A stretch of 64,000 nt of DNA from Paenibacillus sp. CF384 (GTDB lineage Bacteria > Bacillota > Bacilli > Paenibacillales > Paenibacillaceae). Position numbers and translations under genes: made by a program. The notes beneath the pieces are model-generated. The model was not told the origin of the DNA. It saw only the letters and a list, made by a program, of their open reading frames with translations, and made no database searches. Shown in pieces: positions 42,657 through 50,976 of this stretch (its first letter is position 1; each line of letters starts with the position of its first letter). Where the stretch lies: positions 1-64,000 of the forward strand of contig NZ_FNNV01000009.1 in the NCBI RefSeq assembly GCF_900106745.1. Direction: 5' to 3'.

Positions 42657-44462
42657 TTGGAGCATTTGCTGCTTTATTTGAAGAAATTGCATCGATTTGC
42701 CGGAACCAAGCTCTATTTCAATTTAATCGGTATGATGGTGATCAGCTTTCTGGAGGGGATCGGCATTTTTCTATTGGTTCCGGTGCTGGGGTTGATAGGA
42801 ATTTTGGATTTGAATACGGATGGTATCCCGTTTGTTGCTGTATTGGTAAAACCGTTGCAGGCCATACCGGAAGGAATGAGACTGCTTGTTGTTCTTGGGG
42901 GGTTCATTCTATTGATCGCTGGTCAAGCGCAAATGCAGCGAAAGCAAACGCATTTGAATCTGGAGATTCAACATGGGTTTATCAGGTACCTCCGCATGGA
43001 AATCTATCAGAGCTTGCTGCAGGCCAAGTGGGCGTTCTATCTGCAAAGAAGACGATCCGATTTCTATAACGTGATGACCAATGAACTGGCGCGCGTCAGC
43101 CAAGGTGCATATCTGGCGATGCGTTTAATGACCACGATTCTGTTTACCGCTGTACAAATTGGCTTTGCATTATGGTTATCGACACAATTGACGGTTATGG
43201 TACTGATCTGCGGTATCGCGCTTGCCGTATATTCAAGCCGGTTCATTAAACGGTCCAAAAGCATCGGCGACGAGACCTCCGAGCTTGCTCAGCATTATAT
43301 GGGTGGGATGACCGATCATTTTAACGGAATGAAAGACATCAAGAGCAATCGATCCGAAGCACAGCATTTGGCTTGGTTCCGTGCGCTTAGCGGCAAAATG
43401 GAATATAACCTCGTTCACTTTGGGAAAACGCAGGCTACCTCTCAATACATTTATAAAGTAGCTTCCGTCATCATCATTACGTTATTCGTATACGTATCGC
43501 TGGAAATGTTTCATGTGCAGGCGGAGAAGCTCATGCTGATCATTATCATTTTCTCGAGGCTGTGGCCGAAATTCTCGAATTTACAAGCCAATTGGGAGCA
43601 AATCGCGCAATCGCTGCCCGCATTCAAGAGTCTTGCGGATCTGCAGAAGGATAGTGCTCTGGCACAAGAATTGGATGCCGATAACGCCTCATTAAACGGT
43701 GAAACGATTCGTATGGAGGAAGGAATTGAGTGCCGCGGTATCACTTATCGTTATCAAGGAAGCCAATCCTCCTATGCCTTGCAGAATATTAATCTGTCCA
43801 TTCCGGTGAATCGGATGACAGCAATCGTTGGAAAATCCGGTGCAGGGAAAAGCACCTTGATCGATATCATCATTGGACTTATTCAACCGGATGAGGGAGA
43901 GGTCCTTGTAGATGGACGTAATCTGGCCGGAGACGACAGCTTCTCGCTGAGGAGATCCGTCAGTTATGTCTCGCAGGATCCGTTCTTGTTCCACGCAAGC
44001 ATCAGAGAGAATCTGTTGATTGCCGCTCCGGAAGCGACGGAAGCCCAAATGTGGGAGGCGCTGCAGTTCTCTGCATCGGATGAATTTGTGCGCAATCTGC
44101 CGCAGGGGCTGGATACCGTACTGGGTGACCGTGGGGTTAGACTCTCGGGAGGGGAACGACAGCGAATCGTTCTGGCTAGGGCGGTATTACGCAAGCCGAG
44201 TATTCTGATTCTCGATGAAGCAACAAGCAGCTTGGACAGCGAGAATGAAGCTCAGATACAAGCTGCGCTTGACCGTTTAAGAGGGCGAATGACCATTATT
44301 GTCATTGCTCACAGGCTGTCGACCATACGCAGCGCGGATCAAGTCGTGGTTCTGGAGAAAGGGGAAGTGATTCAGCGAGGCGGCTATCAGCAGCTGTCTG
44401 CGGATATGAAAGGTACGTTCAGCAAGCTGCTGCACTTTCAATCGGATAAAGTTGTGCCTTAA
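42657..44462 (+). CDS. ABC transporter for lasso peptide export (D protein)
   Basis: A 601-residue half-transporter with an N-terminal membrane domain (about six helices, residues 15-310) and a C-terminal ATPase. Walker A is GKSGAGKST near residue 395. The signature is LSGGERQR near 497. Walker B is ILILDEATSSLDSENE, and the switch His is in VIAHRLS. It has no N-terminal C39 peptidase, consistent with a lasso exporter whose leader is removed by B2. It probably exports both peptides and gives self-immunity. The start is TTG after GGGGGGAGACAAAAA. It is the last gene of the cluster. Confidence 0.87.
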   Translation: MEHLLLYLKKLHRFAGTKLYFNLIGMMVISFLEGIGIFLLVPVLGLIGILDLNTDGIPFVAVLVKPLQAIPEGMRLLVVLGGFILLIAGQAQMQRKQTHLNLEIQHGFIRYLRMEIYQSLLQAKWAFYLQRRRSDFYNVMTNELARVSQGAYLAMRLMTTILFTAVQIGFALWLSTQLTVMVLICGIALAVYSSRFIKRSKSIGDETSELAQHYMGGMTDHFNGMKDIKSNRSEAQHLAWFRALSGKMEYNLVHFGKTQATSQYIYKVASVIIITLFVYVSLEMFHVQAEKLMLIIIIFSRLWPKFSNLQANWEQIAQSLPAFKSLADLQKDSALAQELDADNASLNGETIRMEEGIECRGITYRYQGSQSSYALQNINLSIPVNRMTAIVGKSGAGKSTLIDIIIGLIQPDEGEVLVDGRNLAGDDSFSLRRSVSYVSQDPFLFHASIRENLLIAAPEATEAQMWEALQFSASDEFVRNLPQGLDTVLGDRGVRLSGGERQRIVLARAVLRKPSILILDEATSSLDSENEAQIQAALDRLRGRMTIIVIAHRLSTIRSADQVVVLEKGEVIQRGGYQQLSADMKGTFSKLLHFQSDKVVP

Positions 44463-44532
44463 CGGCTGACAACCGTTACATTTTTTTAGACAAAAACAAG
44501 AGACTGTCGAGTCGTTCTCGGGCAGCCTGATG

Positions 44533-44559
44533 GGGAGCTGTTTAGCTCCCTTATTATTT
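44533..44559. terminator. Terminator after the lasso cluster
   Basis: GGGAGCT (44533-44539) and AGCTCCC (44544-44550) around GTTT, then TTATTATTT. It follows an imperfect hairpin (GACTGTCGAG with TTCTCGGGCAGCC, 44502-44527) that resembles the pair at 66-120. It lies between convergent genes. A stray CAACCGTTA at 44470-44478 matches the end of the nested palindromic element. Confidence 0.7.
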
Positions 44560-44597
44560 AATGTGGTGTCGTCGACGGGACTTATAGCAGAGGAGGA

Positions 44598-45209
44598 TTA
44601 ATGGCCGATGAGGTAATTTCGTTCATCGAGGTATTGGATAATCGCTGTAATAGATTGCTCTATTGTTAACTGTTCCGTATCGATGATGAGTTCAGGCGCG
44701 CTTGGGATGTCATACTGCGCACTAATGCCCGTGAAGTTGGGAATCTGTCCGCTTCTAGCTTTCCGATACAAGCCTTTCGGATCTCTCTTCTCGCATTCTT
44801 CCAGCGAACATTTCACGTAAATTTCGTTGTAATCCCCCGGCCCAAGCAGCTCTCTCACCATGTTTCGGTCCTTCTCATTCGGAGAGATGAACGCCGCAAG
44901 CACGACTAAGCCGGCATCCACGAATAACTTCGATAGTTCACCGATTCTGCGGATATTTTCTTGTCGATCCTCATCAGAGAAACTGAGGTCGCGATTAAGC
45001 CCATGACGGATATTGTCCCCATCGAGCACGTAAGATGCGATTCCTCTTGCATACAATTCCTTCTCCAGTGCGAACGCCAGCGTAGATTTACCCGAGCCGG
45101 ATAACCCCGTCAGCCATAACGTACAGCTTCTGTGACGGTTCCGACTCTGCCGATCGTCCCTTGAAATGTTAGAGTGATGCCATGTGATATTGTTGCTCTT
45201 GTGGTCCAA
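44598..45209 (-). CDS. cysC: Adenylyl-sulfate (APS) kinase
   Basis: A 203-residue cytoplasmic kinase converting APS and ATP to PAPS. The P-loop is GLSGSGKST (residues 35-43). [18 protein letters not shown] (61-78) is the APS-binding signature, and [11 protein letters not shown] plus [11 protein letters not shown] are also conserved. The start is TTG with GGAGGGAGAGGAAATACG upstream. It is a lone gene with no ATP sulfurylase or PAPS reductase nearby, so PAPS is probably used for sulfation rather than reduction. The sulfotransferase gene at 33098 lies at the other end of the lasso cluster. It is divergent from the genes at 46 kb and convergent with the exporter gene. Confidence 0.93.
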   Translation of the reverse strand: MDHKSNNITWHHSNISRDDRQSRNRHRSCTLWLTGLSGSGKSTLAFALEKELYARGIASYVLDGDNIRHGLNRDLSFSDEDRQENIRRIGELSKLFVDAGLVVLAAFISPNEKDRNMVRELLGPGDYNEIYVKCSLEECEKRDPKGLYRKARSGQIPNFTGISAQYDIPSAPELIIDTEQLTIEQSITAIIQYLDERNYLIGH

Positions 45210-45289
45210 CGTATTTCCTCTCCCTCCAGAACTTGTACACCTTGATTATTTAAACATAGAGGAAAGCAGACGAATCACTTTAGATAGAT

Positions 45290-45463
45290 CTACATTGACG
45301 AGAATGCGGTGAAATGGGGGAAAGTAGCTGGTCTAGGAGTCTACATTGGCGGAAGTGCGGTGAAATGGGGGGAAGTAGCTGGTCTGGGTGGCTACATTGG
45401 CGGGAATGTGGTGCAATGGGAGAAAGTAGCTGGTCTGGGGAGCTACATTGGCGGAATCGAGGT
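45290..45463. repeat. 51-bp tandem repeats, family 1
   Basis: About 3.4 units of a 51-bp repeat beginning CTACATTGGCGG at 45290 (imperfect), 45341, 45392 and 45443. Units share GTAGCTGGTCT. Because 51 is a multiple of three, several frames stay open on both strands, but no frame has a convincing start. It is followed without a gap by a second repeat family of the same period. Confidence 0.85.
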
Positions 45464-45752
45464 GATTCCACGCGGATGTGTAGCACTGGGAGCCACACAT
45501 GTGCCGCAATCGCAGATTCCACGCGGATGTGTAGCACAGAGAGCCACACATTTGCCGCGATCGTTGATTTCATGCGGATGTGTAGCACTAGGAGCCACAC
45601 ATGTGCCGCGATCGGTGATTTCACTCGAATGTGTAGCACTGGGAGCCACACATGTGCCGCAATCGCAGATTCCACGCGGATGTGTAGCACAGAGAGCCAC
45701 ACATTTGCCGCGATCGTTGATTTCATGCGGATGTGTAGCTCTGAGAGCCACA
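45464..45752. repeat. 51-bp tandem repeats, family 2
   Basis: About 5.7 units starting at 45464, 45515, 45566, 45617, 45668 and 45719. Each unit contains GCCACACAT preceded by ATGTGTAGC, an imperfect inverted repeat able to form a hairpin. Units 2 and 5 are identical, so there is also a 153-bp higher-order period. The 300 bases between here and the next gene hold only the operator-like sites listed separately. Confidence 0.88.
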
Positions 45753-45955
45753 ACACGCATCCGCGGCTTCAGCAAATGCGCTTTTTCGCATGATATTCCC
45801 AGATTTGCGCACCTATAGTCAGAAAGAAGCGATGCATGCCTAAATATAACCGCGTAGGTTTGCCAGCACATAACTGTTACAACAAGCACCGACAATGGCT
45901 GCCAAGATAGCGGAAGGTTTTTAAAAATTTTCTCCACCGATTTGAAAAAATTGGG

Positions 45956-45970
45956 TTGAAAGCGCTGTAA
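45956..45970. promoter_or_regulatory. cre-like site upstream of oxidoreductase gene
   Basis: TTGAAAGCGCTGTAA matches the B. subtilis CcpA cre consensus at all but one fixed position. It suggests carbon catabolite control of the oxidoreductase-isomerase pair. Confidence 0.45.
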
Positions 45971-45994
45971 CTGTTGATGTATCCTTGAGGTATG

Positions 45995-46008
45995 TTGAAA
46001 CGTTTCAA
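45995..46008. promoter_or_regulatory. LacI-family operator-like palindrome
   Basis: TTGAAACGTTTCAA is a perfect 14-bp palindrome with a central CG, the usual form of LacI/GalR-family operators. It lies 52 bp upstream of the start of the oxidoreductase gene. No LacI-family regulator gene is present in the window. Confidence 0.55.
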
Positions 46009-46060
46009 TAACGTGTAGGATCGTCTGTGAGAATCGAGTTTGAGGGAGAGGGATTACGAA

Positions 46061-47113
46061 GTGAACTCATCATCATCCGTTTATAAAGTAGCTTTTATTG
46101 GCTGTGGCAAACGTGCGCATGAACACGCAATCGGGGTACAAACCGACAGCAGATTAAAGGTTGTTGCGTTGTCCGATATATCAACAGCTTCGGCAGAATC
46201 GCTGAATACTGAGTTTGGATTCCAAGCTGCTATTTATACCGATCATAAAGAAATGCTGGAGAAGGAGAAGCCGGATGTTGTTCTAATCTGTCTCTGGACA
46301 CCGCTGCATCTGCCGGTTTTCCGCGATTGTGCGGAAGCGGGCGTTAAGGCCGTACTGTGCGAGAAGCCGATGTCGGCAACATGGGGCGAATGCCAGGAGA
46401 TGGGTAAGATCGCAGACGAGTTCGGCTGCCAGCTGACCTTCTCGCTGCAACGTCGTTTCGCAAAAGGGAATCAAACGGTACGTCGTTATATCAAAGAAGG
46501 CCGAATCGGTCAGGTGCTCCGCCTAGACCTGTACTCACCTCCTAATCTGCTCGATTGCGGTATCCATACATTTGACCAAGCGATTAGCTTTATGGACGAA
46601 ACGCCTGCGAAGACAGTGCTTGGGGCAGTCGATACGACCGAAATCTATAACTGGTTCAACGTGCCGTCCGAATGCGGCGCGACCGGACAAATTCTATTCG
46701 CGAACGGCGTACAAGCCAGCCTCTATTCCGGCTCCATCGATACATGGGAACCGAGTCAGGATATGACGAAGATCTGGGCCGGCGTTCGCGTCATTGGCAC
46801 CGAAGGTTTTATCGAAGTCATGTGGGACGGACAAATCGTCAAAGGAATCAACTACGACGATTCGTCTTGGAAACCTGAGATGGAGCTGTCCTCGATGTCC
46901 GATCAAATGATCGGATATGTCCGTCATGCGATCGACTGCTTGGAGACAGGCGAAGAGCCTGAAGCTTCGCATCAGAAGGCCACTCGCGCTTCGGAAATTA
47001 TTTTCGCAGTGTATGAGTCGGTTCGACGCAACGCGCGGGTAGAGCTTCCGCTTACCGGCGTTACGGACAGCCCTTTTATCACGATGCTTAATAACGGCCA
47101 ATTCGCTAAATAA
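46061..47113 (+). CDS. Gfo/Idh/MocA family oxidoreductase
   Basis: A 350-residue NAD(P)-dependent sugar or cyclitol dehydrogenase. The Rossmann motif is VAFIGCGKRAHEHA (about 10-23). VVLICLWTPLH and the catalytic-type Lys in LCEKPMSAT (near 96) are conserved, and the C-terminal domain carries DCGIHTFDQAISF. The GTG at 46061 is chosen because AGGGAGAGG lies about 9 bases upstream; an in-frame TTG at 46040 is an alternative. It forms an operon with the next gene. Operator-like sites upstream suggest sugar induction and catabolite repression. Confidence 0.87.
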   Translation: MNSSSSVYKVAFIGCGKRAHEHAIGVQTDSRLKVVALSDISTASAESLNTEFGFQAAIYTDHKEMLEKEKPDVVLICLWTPLHLPVFRDCAEAGVKAVLCEKPMSATWGECQEMGKIADEFGCQLTFSLQRRFAKGNQTVRRYIKEGRIGQVLRLDLYSPPNLLDCGIHTFDQAISFMDETPAKTVLGAVDTTEIYNWFNVPSECGATGQILFANGVQASLYSGSIDTWEPSQDMTKIWAGVRVIGTEGFIEVMWDGQIVKGINYDDSSWKPEMELSSMSDQMIGYVRHAIDCLETGEEPEASHQKATRASEIIFAVYESVRRNARVELPLTGVTDSPFITMLNNGQFAK

Positions 47114-47131
47114 AGGAGCGGGAAACGAACC

Positions 47132-47899
47132 ATGACAAGACCGAAGCTTGGATTAATTGGAATCGTGCATGAAGAAGCACAGCAGGATTTCTGGGGTACG
47201 ATGAAGCGGGTTGCTGACATTGGCTATAAGGGAATCGAGGGCGGCGGCGAGCTTCTCAAGGGAGATGTCGATGCGAATGTCGCACGTTTCCACGAATTGG
47301 GCCTGCAAGTAGCCACGCATAGCGTACCTAGCAAGGAACTGCTCAAGGACGAGAAGGAAGTCGATCGCTTAATTCGTGAAGCACACGCTTTGCAAACGAA
47401 GGATGTTACGTTCTGGTGGGACGTCGTTGATAATCGAGATCAGCTGCTGCGCGATGCTGAATTGTATGATGCGGCAGGCGCTCGTTTTGCGGCTGAAGGT
47501 CTGCGATTCTGCTATCACAACCATGCGCATGAGTTCGAGAGAACGTTTAACGGCGTATACTCCCTGGATATTCTGGCTGAGCATACGGATCCGAAGCATC
47601 TCTTCTTCCGGATGGATGTGGCTTGGATTACAATCGGCGGCGCAGATCCGGCACATATTCTTCGCAAGATGGCGGGCCGTGTACCGGCCATTCATTTGAA
47701 AGATGTGTACGGCACAGATGTGGTCGGCAAGTGGACGGCTGTCGGTACCGGCGTCGTCAACATTCAAGCGTCGATTGAAGCCGCCACCGAAATCGGTGTG
47801 GAATGGATGACGGTTGAGCAAGATCAGCTTCGTAACCTTACAGGTATCGAGACGGCGACAGTCAGCTACTTGAACTTGAAAGAAAAGGGTTTGCTCTAA
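47132..47899 (+). CDS. Sugar phosphate isomerase/epimerase (TIM barrel, IolE-like)
   Basis: A 255-residue xylose-isomerase-like TIM barrel. KLGLIGIVHEE opens the first strand, and metal-binding acidic and histidine residues appear in LRFCYHNHAHEFE, FFRMDVAWITIGGADP, AIHLKDVYG and WMTVEQDQ. Members act on ketoses, inosose or sugar acids. It lies 18 bp after the oxidoreductase gene, so the pair probably converts a sugar or cyclitol in two steps. The substrate cannot be named. Confidence 0.85.
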   Translation: MTRPKLGLIGIVHEEAQQDFWGTMKRVADIGYKGIEGGGELLKGDVDANVARFHELGLQVATHSVPSKELLKDEKEVDRLIREAHALQTKDVTFWWDVVDNRDQLLRDAELYDAAGARFAAEGLRFCYHNHAHEFERTFNGVYSLDILAEHTDPKHLFFRMDVAWITIGGADPAHILRKMAGRVPAIHLKDVYGTDVVGKWTAVGTGVVNIQASIEAATEIGVEWMTVEQDQLRNLTGIETATVSYLNLKEKGLL

Positions 47900-47923
47900 T
47901 AGTGATCTTCTATTAGTACGAAT

Positions 47924-47966
47924 AACAGGCAGCCGAGATATGGATCTCGGCTGCCTGTTTCTTTTG
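47924..47966 (+). terminator. Intrinsic terminator after isomerase gene
   Basis: AACAGGCAGCCGAGAT (47924-47939) and its exact complement (47944-47959) form a 16-bp stem with an ATGG loop, followed by TCTTTTG. Confidence 0.93.
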
Positions 47967-48123
47967 TTCTTTCGGAGATAAATGGGCTCAGCAGTAAGAC
48001 ACACGAGCGCATTAGCTTGTGGCAATGAAAGGCATTCCAATCAACTGCACACTTTTCTCGATCTGATGCGTCTAGATATTGAGAGATCTAGATGTTATTG
48101 GGAAATGGGGAGGGCAATCACAC

Positions 48124-49218
48124 ATGCTGAAACGGGGCGCAGCCATTGCTGCAATGATGCTTACGATGACGGGATTTACCTCGCTGGGGCATGGACAGGC
48201 AGAGCCACTTGTCGCTAGTAAACCAACGGCAGCTGTACAGAAGTCAGACGCAGCCGAGGAACGACTGTATCGCGTTGAAGTAGACGGTAAATATGGTCTT
48301 ATCAATAGCAAAGGAGAGCCGGTAGTCGCGCCGATCTATGATGGTGTATGGTACGACAACAAGCCAGGGAATCCGTATGTAATCACGAATCTTGCAGAGA
48401 AGAAACAGACGTACTACAGCCTGGCAGGAGTCAAGTTGTTTGAATGTCCATTAAATGCATGCGGTTTGATGTACGATGGACGAACGTTATTTTCAACCAA
48501 GATTCAAGGAGCTAATGGGAAGTCTGAGCTTCGGTATGGGTTTAAGGACAGCCAGGGACAGACCGCGATACAGCCGATCTATGTGAATGCGTACAATTTC
48601 TCCGAGGGATTGGCTCGCGTGAATCTCGGTAAAGCTTCGGGCTTCATCGACACGAAGGGTCAACTAGTCATTCCGTATCAATTCAGCTACACCTCGGACT
48701 TCGCAGAGGGAATGTCGGCCGTTAAGCTGGCTTCCAATGGCAAGTTCGGCTATATCAACACAGCAGGAAAGCTCGTGGTAACGCCGCGGTTTACCCATGC
48801 GACACCATTCTCTGATGGCGTTGCCGCCGTGTATGAGAATGGCAAATACGGCTATATCGATAAGACCGGAACGTATATACTGAAGCCGCAGTTCTCGATG
48901 GCGCAGCCGTTCTCGGAAGGGCTGGCGTTCGTCGAACGCAACGGGGTTACCTTCTATATCAACAAGAAGGGACAGAAGGTCATCCAGAATATTAGAGCGG
49001 GCGGAACCTTTTCCGGCGGCTTGGCACCGGCAAGCACGGGGCAGAAATACGGCTTTATCAACACGTCCGGCAAGTTTGTGATCAAGGAACAGTTGGAATG
49101 GGCGGCTTCATTCGCCGGGGAGTTGGCAGAGGTGTATATTAACGTTCCGAACTCGCGGGACTATATACCAGGCTATATGAACCGCAGTGGAACGATTGTA
49201 TGGCCGCCGCAGCAATGA
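48124..49218 (+). CDS. Secreted WG-repeat protein
   Basis: A 364-residue protein with a signal peptide (AAIAAMMLTMTGFTSLGHGQ, about 6-25). It is followed by some seven or eight WG-type repeats of about 40 residues with the pattern GKYGYIDKTGTYILKPQF then FSEGLA. WG repeats form beta-structures, but their function is mostly unknown. The ATG at 48124 follows GGGGAGGG. It is a single gene between two terminators. Nothing nearby points to a specific role. Confidence 0.8.
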   Translation: MLKRGAAIAAMMLTMTGFTSLGHGQAEPLVASKPTAAVQKSDAAEERLYRVEVDGKYGLINSKGEPVVAPIYDGVWYDNKPGNPYVITNLAEKKQTYYSLAGVKLFECPLNACGLMYDGRTLFSTKIQGANGKSELRYGFKDSQGQTAIQPIYVNAYNFSEGLARVNLGKASGFIDTKGQLVIPYQFSYTSDFAEGMSAVKLASNGKFGYINTAGKLVVTPRFTHATPFSDGVAAVYENGKYGYIDKTGTYILKPQFSMAQPFSEGLAFVERNGVTFYINKKGQKVIQNIRAGGTFSGGLAPASTGQKYGFINTSGKFVIKEQLEWAASFAGELAEVYINVPNSRDYIPGYMNRSGTIVWPPQQ

Positions 49219-49223
49219 GTCGA

Positions 49224-49269
49224 AGCTGCCACGGAAGTCTACCTATAGACTTCCGTGGCAGCTTTTTAT
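49224..49269 (+). terminator. Intrinsic terminator after WG-repeat gene
   Basis: AGCTGCCACGGAAGTCTA pairs with TAGACTTCCGTGGCAGCT across a short loop, followed by TTTTATT. Confidence 0.93.
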
Positions 49270-49404
49270 TTATAAAAACCCCAATGAAATCCACCTATTA
49301 ACTGTATTTACCAACCTACCAATTATGCGGTTTTGCTATGCAACTATGAAAAATAAAGTTGTATAATAGAGTTGCTGAAAGCGGTTACGGGAAGGGGGAG
49401 CAGG

Positions 49405-50976
49405 GTGATTAACTTAATGATAGTCGATGATGAAGAGACGACACGTGATAGCTTGATGGAGCTGGTGCCCTGGTCCGATTGGGGAATTACAGAGGCGCAT
49501 TCGGCGGAGAACGGCATTGCGGCGCTTGCGCTTGCAGAGAAGTTCAAGCCGTCGATCCTGCTGACCGATATACGCATGCCGAAGATGAATGGCATTGAGC
49601 TGGCACAGAGGGTCCGCAGCCTCTACCCGGAATGCGAGATTGTATTCCTTAGCGGCTTCTCGGACAAGGAGTACTTGAAATCGGCGATTCAACTGCATGC
49701 TGTCGATTATCTGGACAAGCCGGTCGACATGGAGCAATTGAAGACGCTGTTTACTGCGGTGGTGAAGAAGATTGTACATGCAGCAAATAAAACCGTAGAT
49801 ATCCAGTACCGGCGCGAAGAAATGGTCGTGGATGTGATCTGTAACAAAACGGATCTCTCCGTATGGATGGATCGTGTTGACTCCAGCACACTGCCATTAA
49901 CGAATGCTGAACTTTACCGCGTCTATACGTTTCTGTTTAATTGGTCCTCTACCGCAGCAGAAGATGAGAAAACGCTGATGAAGCAGCGCATACTGCACCT
50001 GCTGAATCATACGCCTGCCGATAGCGATCTCAGCTATATCGCCGGATTCGTAGGCGATAGACGCTTGGCGATCATCGCGAATGATGACGACGAATCGCAG
50101 CCTGAGCGTGCAGAGACTTTCGCCCGGCATTTGCTGAACCGGCTCCAAGAGGCTGCCCAAGGCGCTTATACACTGACCGCAGGCTGCAGCAATCAAACGG
50201 CCCGAACCGATGAATTCTCCGTGCTGTACAAGGATGCGTCCGAAGCAGCGAAGCGTCAATTTTATTCGGGAACGAATCGTATTTATTTCTCGCATTCCGC
50301 TGCGCCTGCCGGTTATGAGCCGGACAAGTCCGCTTATACCCGCTTTAAGAAAATACTCAGAAGTGACCCGCCTGAATCTATTATCGCTTACGTGAATCAG
50401 ATGACAGAAGCAATCGCCGCAGCAGGAGACCCTGATACGAATAAGATCAGAAACCTTTATTTCAATTATTTGCGGATTCTGTTTGAAGTGACCATGCAGT
50501 GGGATGCGGCCGATTCAGGCGATGAGCAAGAGGCGACCTATATGTGGCGGGAAGTCGATACGCGAATTACGCTTAACGAGCTTGCCGAATTTCTGCGCTC
50601 GAATATCGAAATGACGATGCAGAAGTCGGAGACCAAGGCAGGCGGCATCGAGAAGGTCGATGAGATCAAGAAGTATATCGCAAGCCACTATGACAGCAAT
50701 CAGCTGTCGATTCAAACCATCGCCGAGCACACCTTTCTGAGCCAAACGTACTTATGCGCTCTTTTCAAGAAATCAACCGGCCGTACGATTAATGAATTCA
50801 TCACGGAGCTGCGAATCGAGAAAGCCAAAGGACTGCTGCAGGACCGCAATAAGAAGCTGTACGATATTACGACCGAGATTGGGCTCACGGACACGAATTA
50901 TTTCTCAACGCTGTTCAAGAAATACACAGGCTCCACACCATCCGAGTATAGGATGAAGCTGCTCTATGAGAGTTAA
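49405..50976 (+). CDS. YesN-type AraC-family response regulator
   Basis: A 523-residue regulator. The N-terminal receiver has LMIVDDEETTRDS, the phospho-acceptor Asp in ILLTDIRMPKMNG, and the conserved Lys in DYLDKPVD. A long middle region of unknown fold is followed by two AraC-type helix-turn-helix motifs (QLSIQTIAEHTFLSQTYLCALFKKSTG and LYDITTEIGLTDTNYFSTLFKKYTG). The GTG at 49405, after GGGGGAG, is preferred over a TTG at 49372. It overlaps the YesM kinase gene by 11 bp. It probably activates the ABC transporter operon that follows. Confidence 0.9.
   Translation: MINLMIVDDEETTRDSLMELVPWSDWGITEAHSAENGIAALALAEKFKPSILLTDIRMPKMNGIELAQRVRSLYPECEIVFLSGFSDKEYLKSAIQLHAVDYLDKPVDMEQLKTLFTAVVKKIVHAANKTVDIQYRREEMVVDVICNKTDLSVWMDRVDSSTLPLTNAELYRVYTFLFNWSSTAAEDEKTLMKQRILHLLNHTPADSDLSYIAGFVGDRRLAIIANDDDESQPERAETFARHLLNRLQEAAQGAYTLTAGCSNQTARTDEFSVLYKDASEAAKRQFYSGTNRIYFSHSAAPAGYEPDKSAYTRFKKILRSDPPESIIAYVNQMTEAIAAAGDPDTNKIRNLYFNYLRILFEVTMQWDAADSGDEQEATYMWREVDTRITLNELAEFLRSNIEMTMQKSETKAGGIEKVDEIKKYIASHYDSNQLSIQTIAEHTFLSQTYLCALFKKSTGRTINEFITELRIEKAKGLLQDRNKKLYDITTEIGLTDTNYFSTLFKKYTGSTPSEYRMKLLYES

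Noticed and set aside
45464..45752. Possible CRISPR array
   Set aside because: The repeats are directly adjacent with no unique spacers, and no cas genes are present.
45280..45818. Long overlapping open frames on both strands in the 51-bp repeat array
   Set aside because: The period is a multiple of three, so frames stay open by repetition. No ribosome site, and the translations are low-complexity repeats with no family features.
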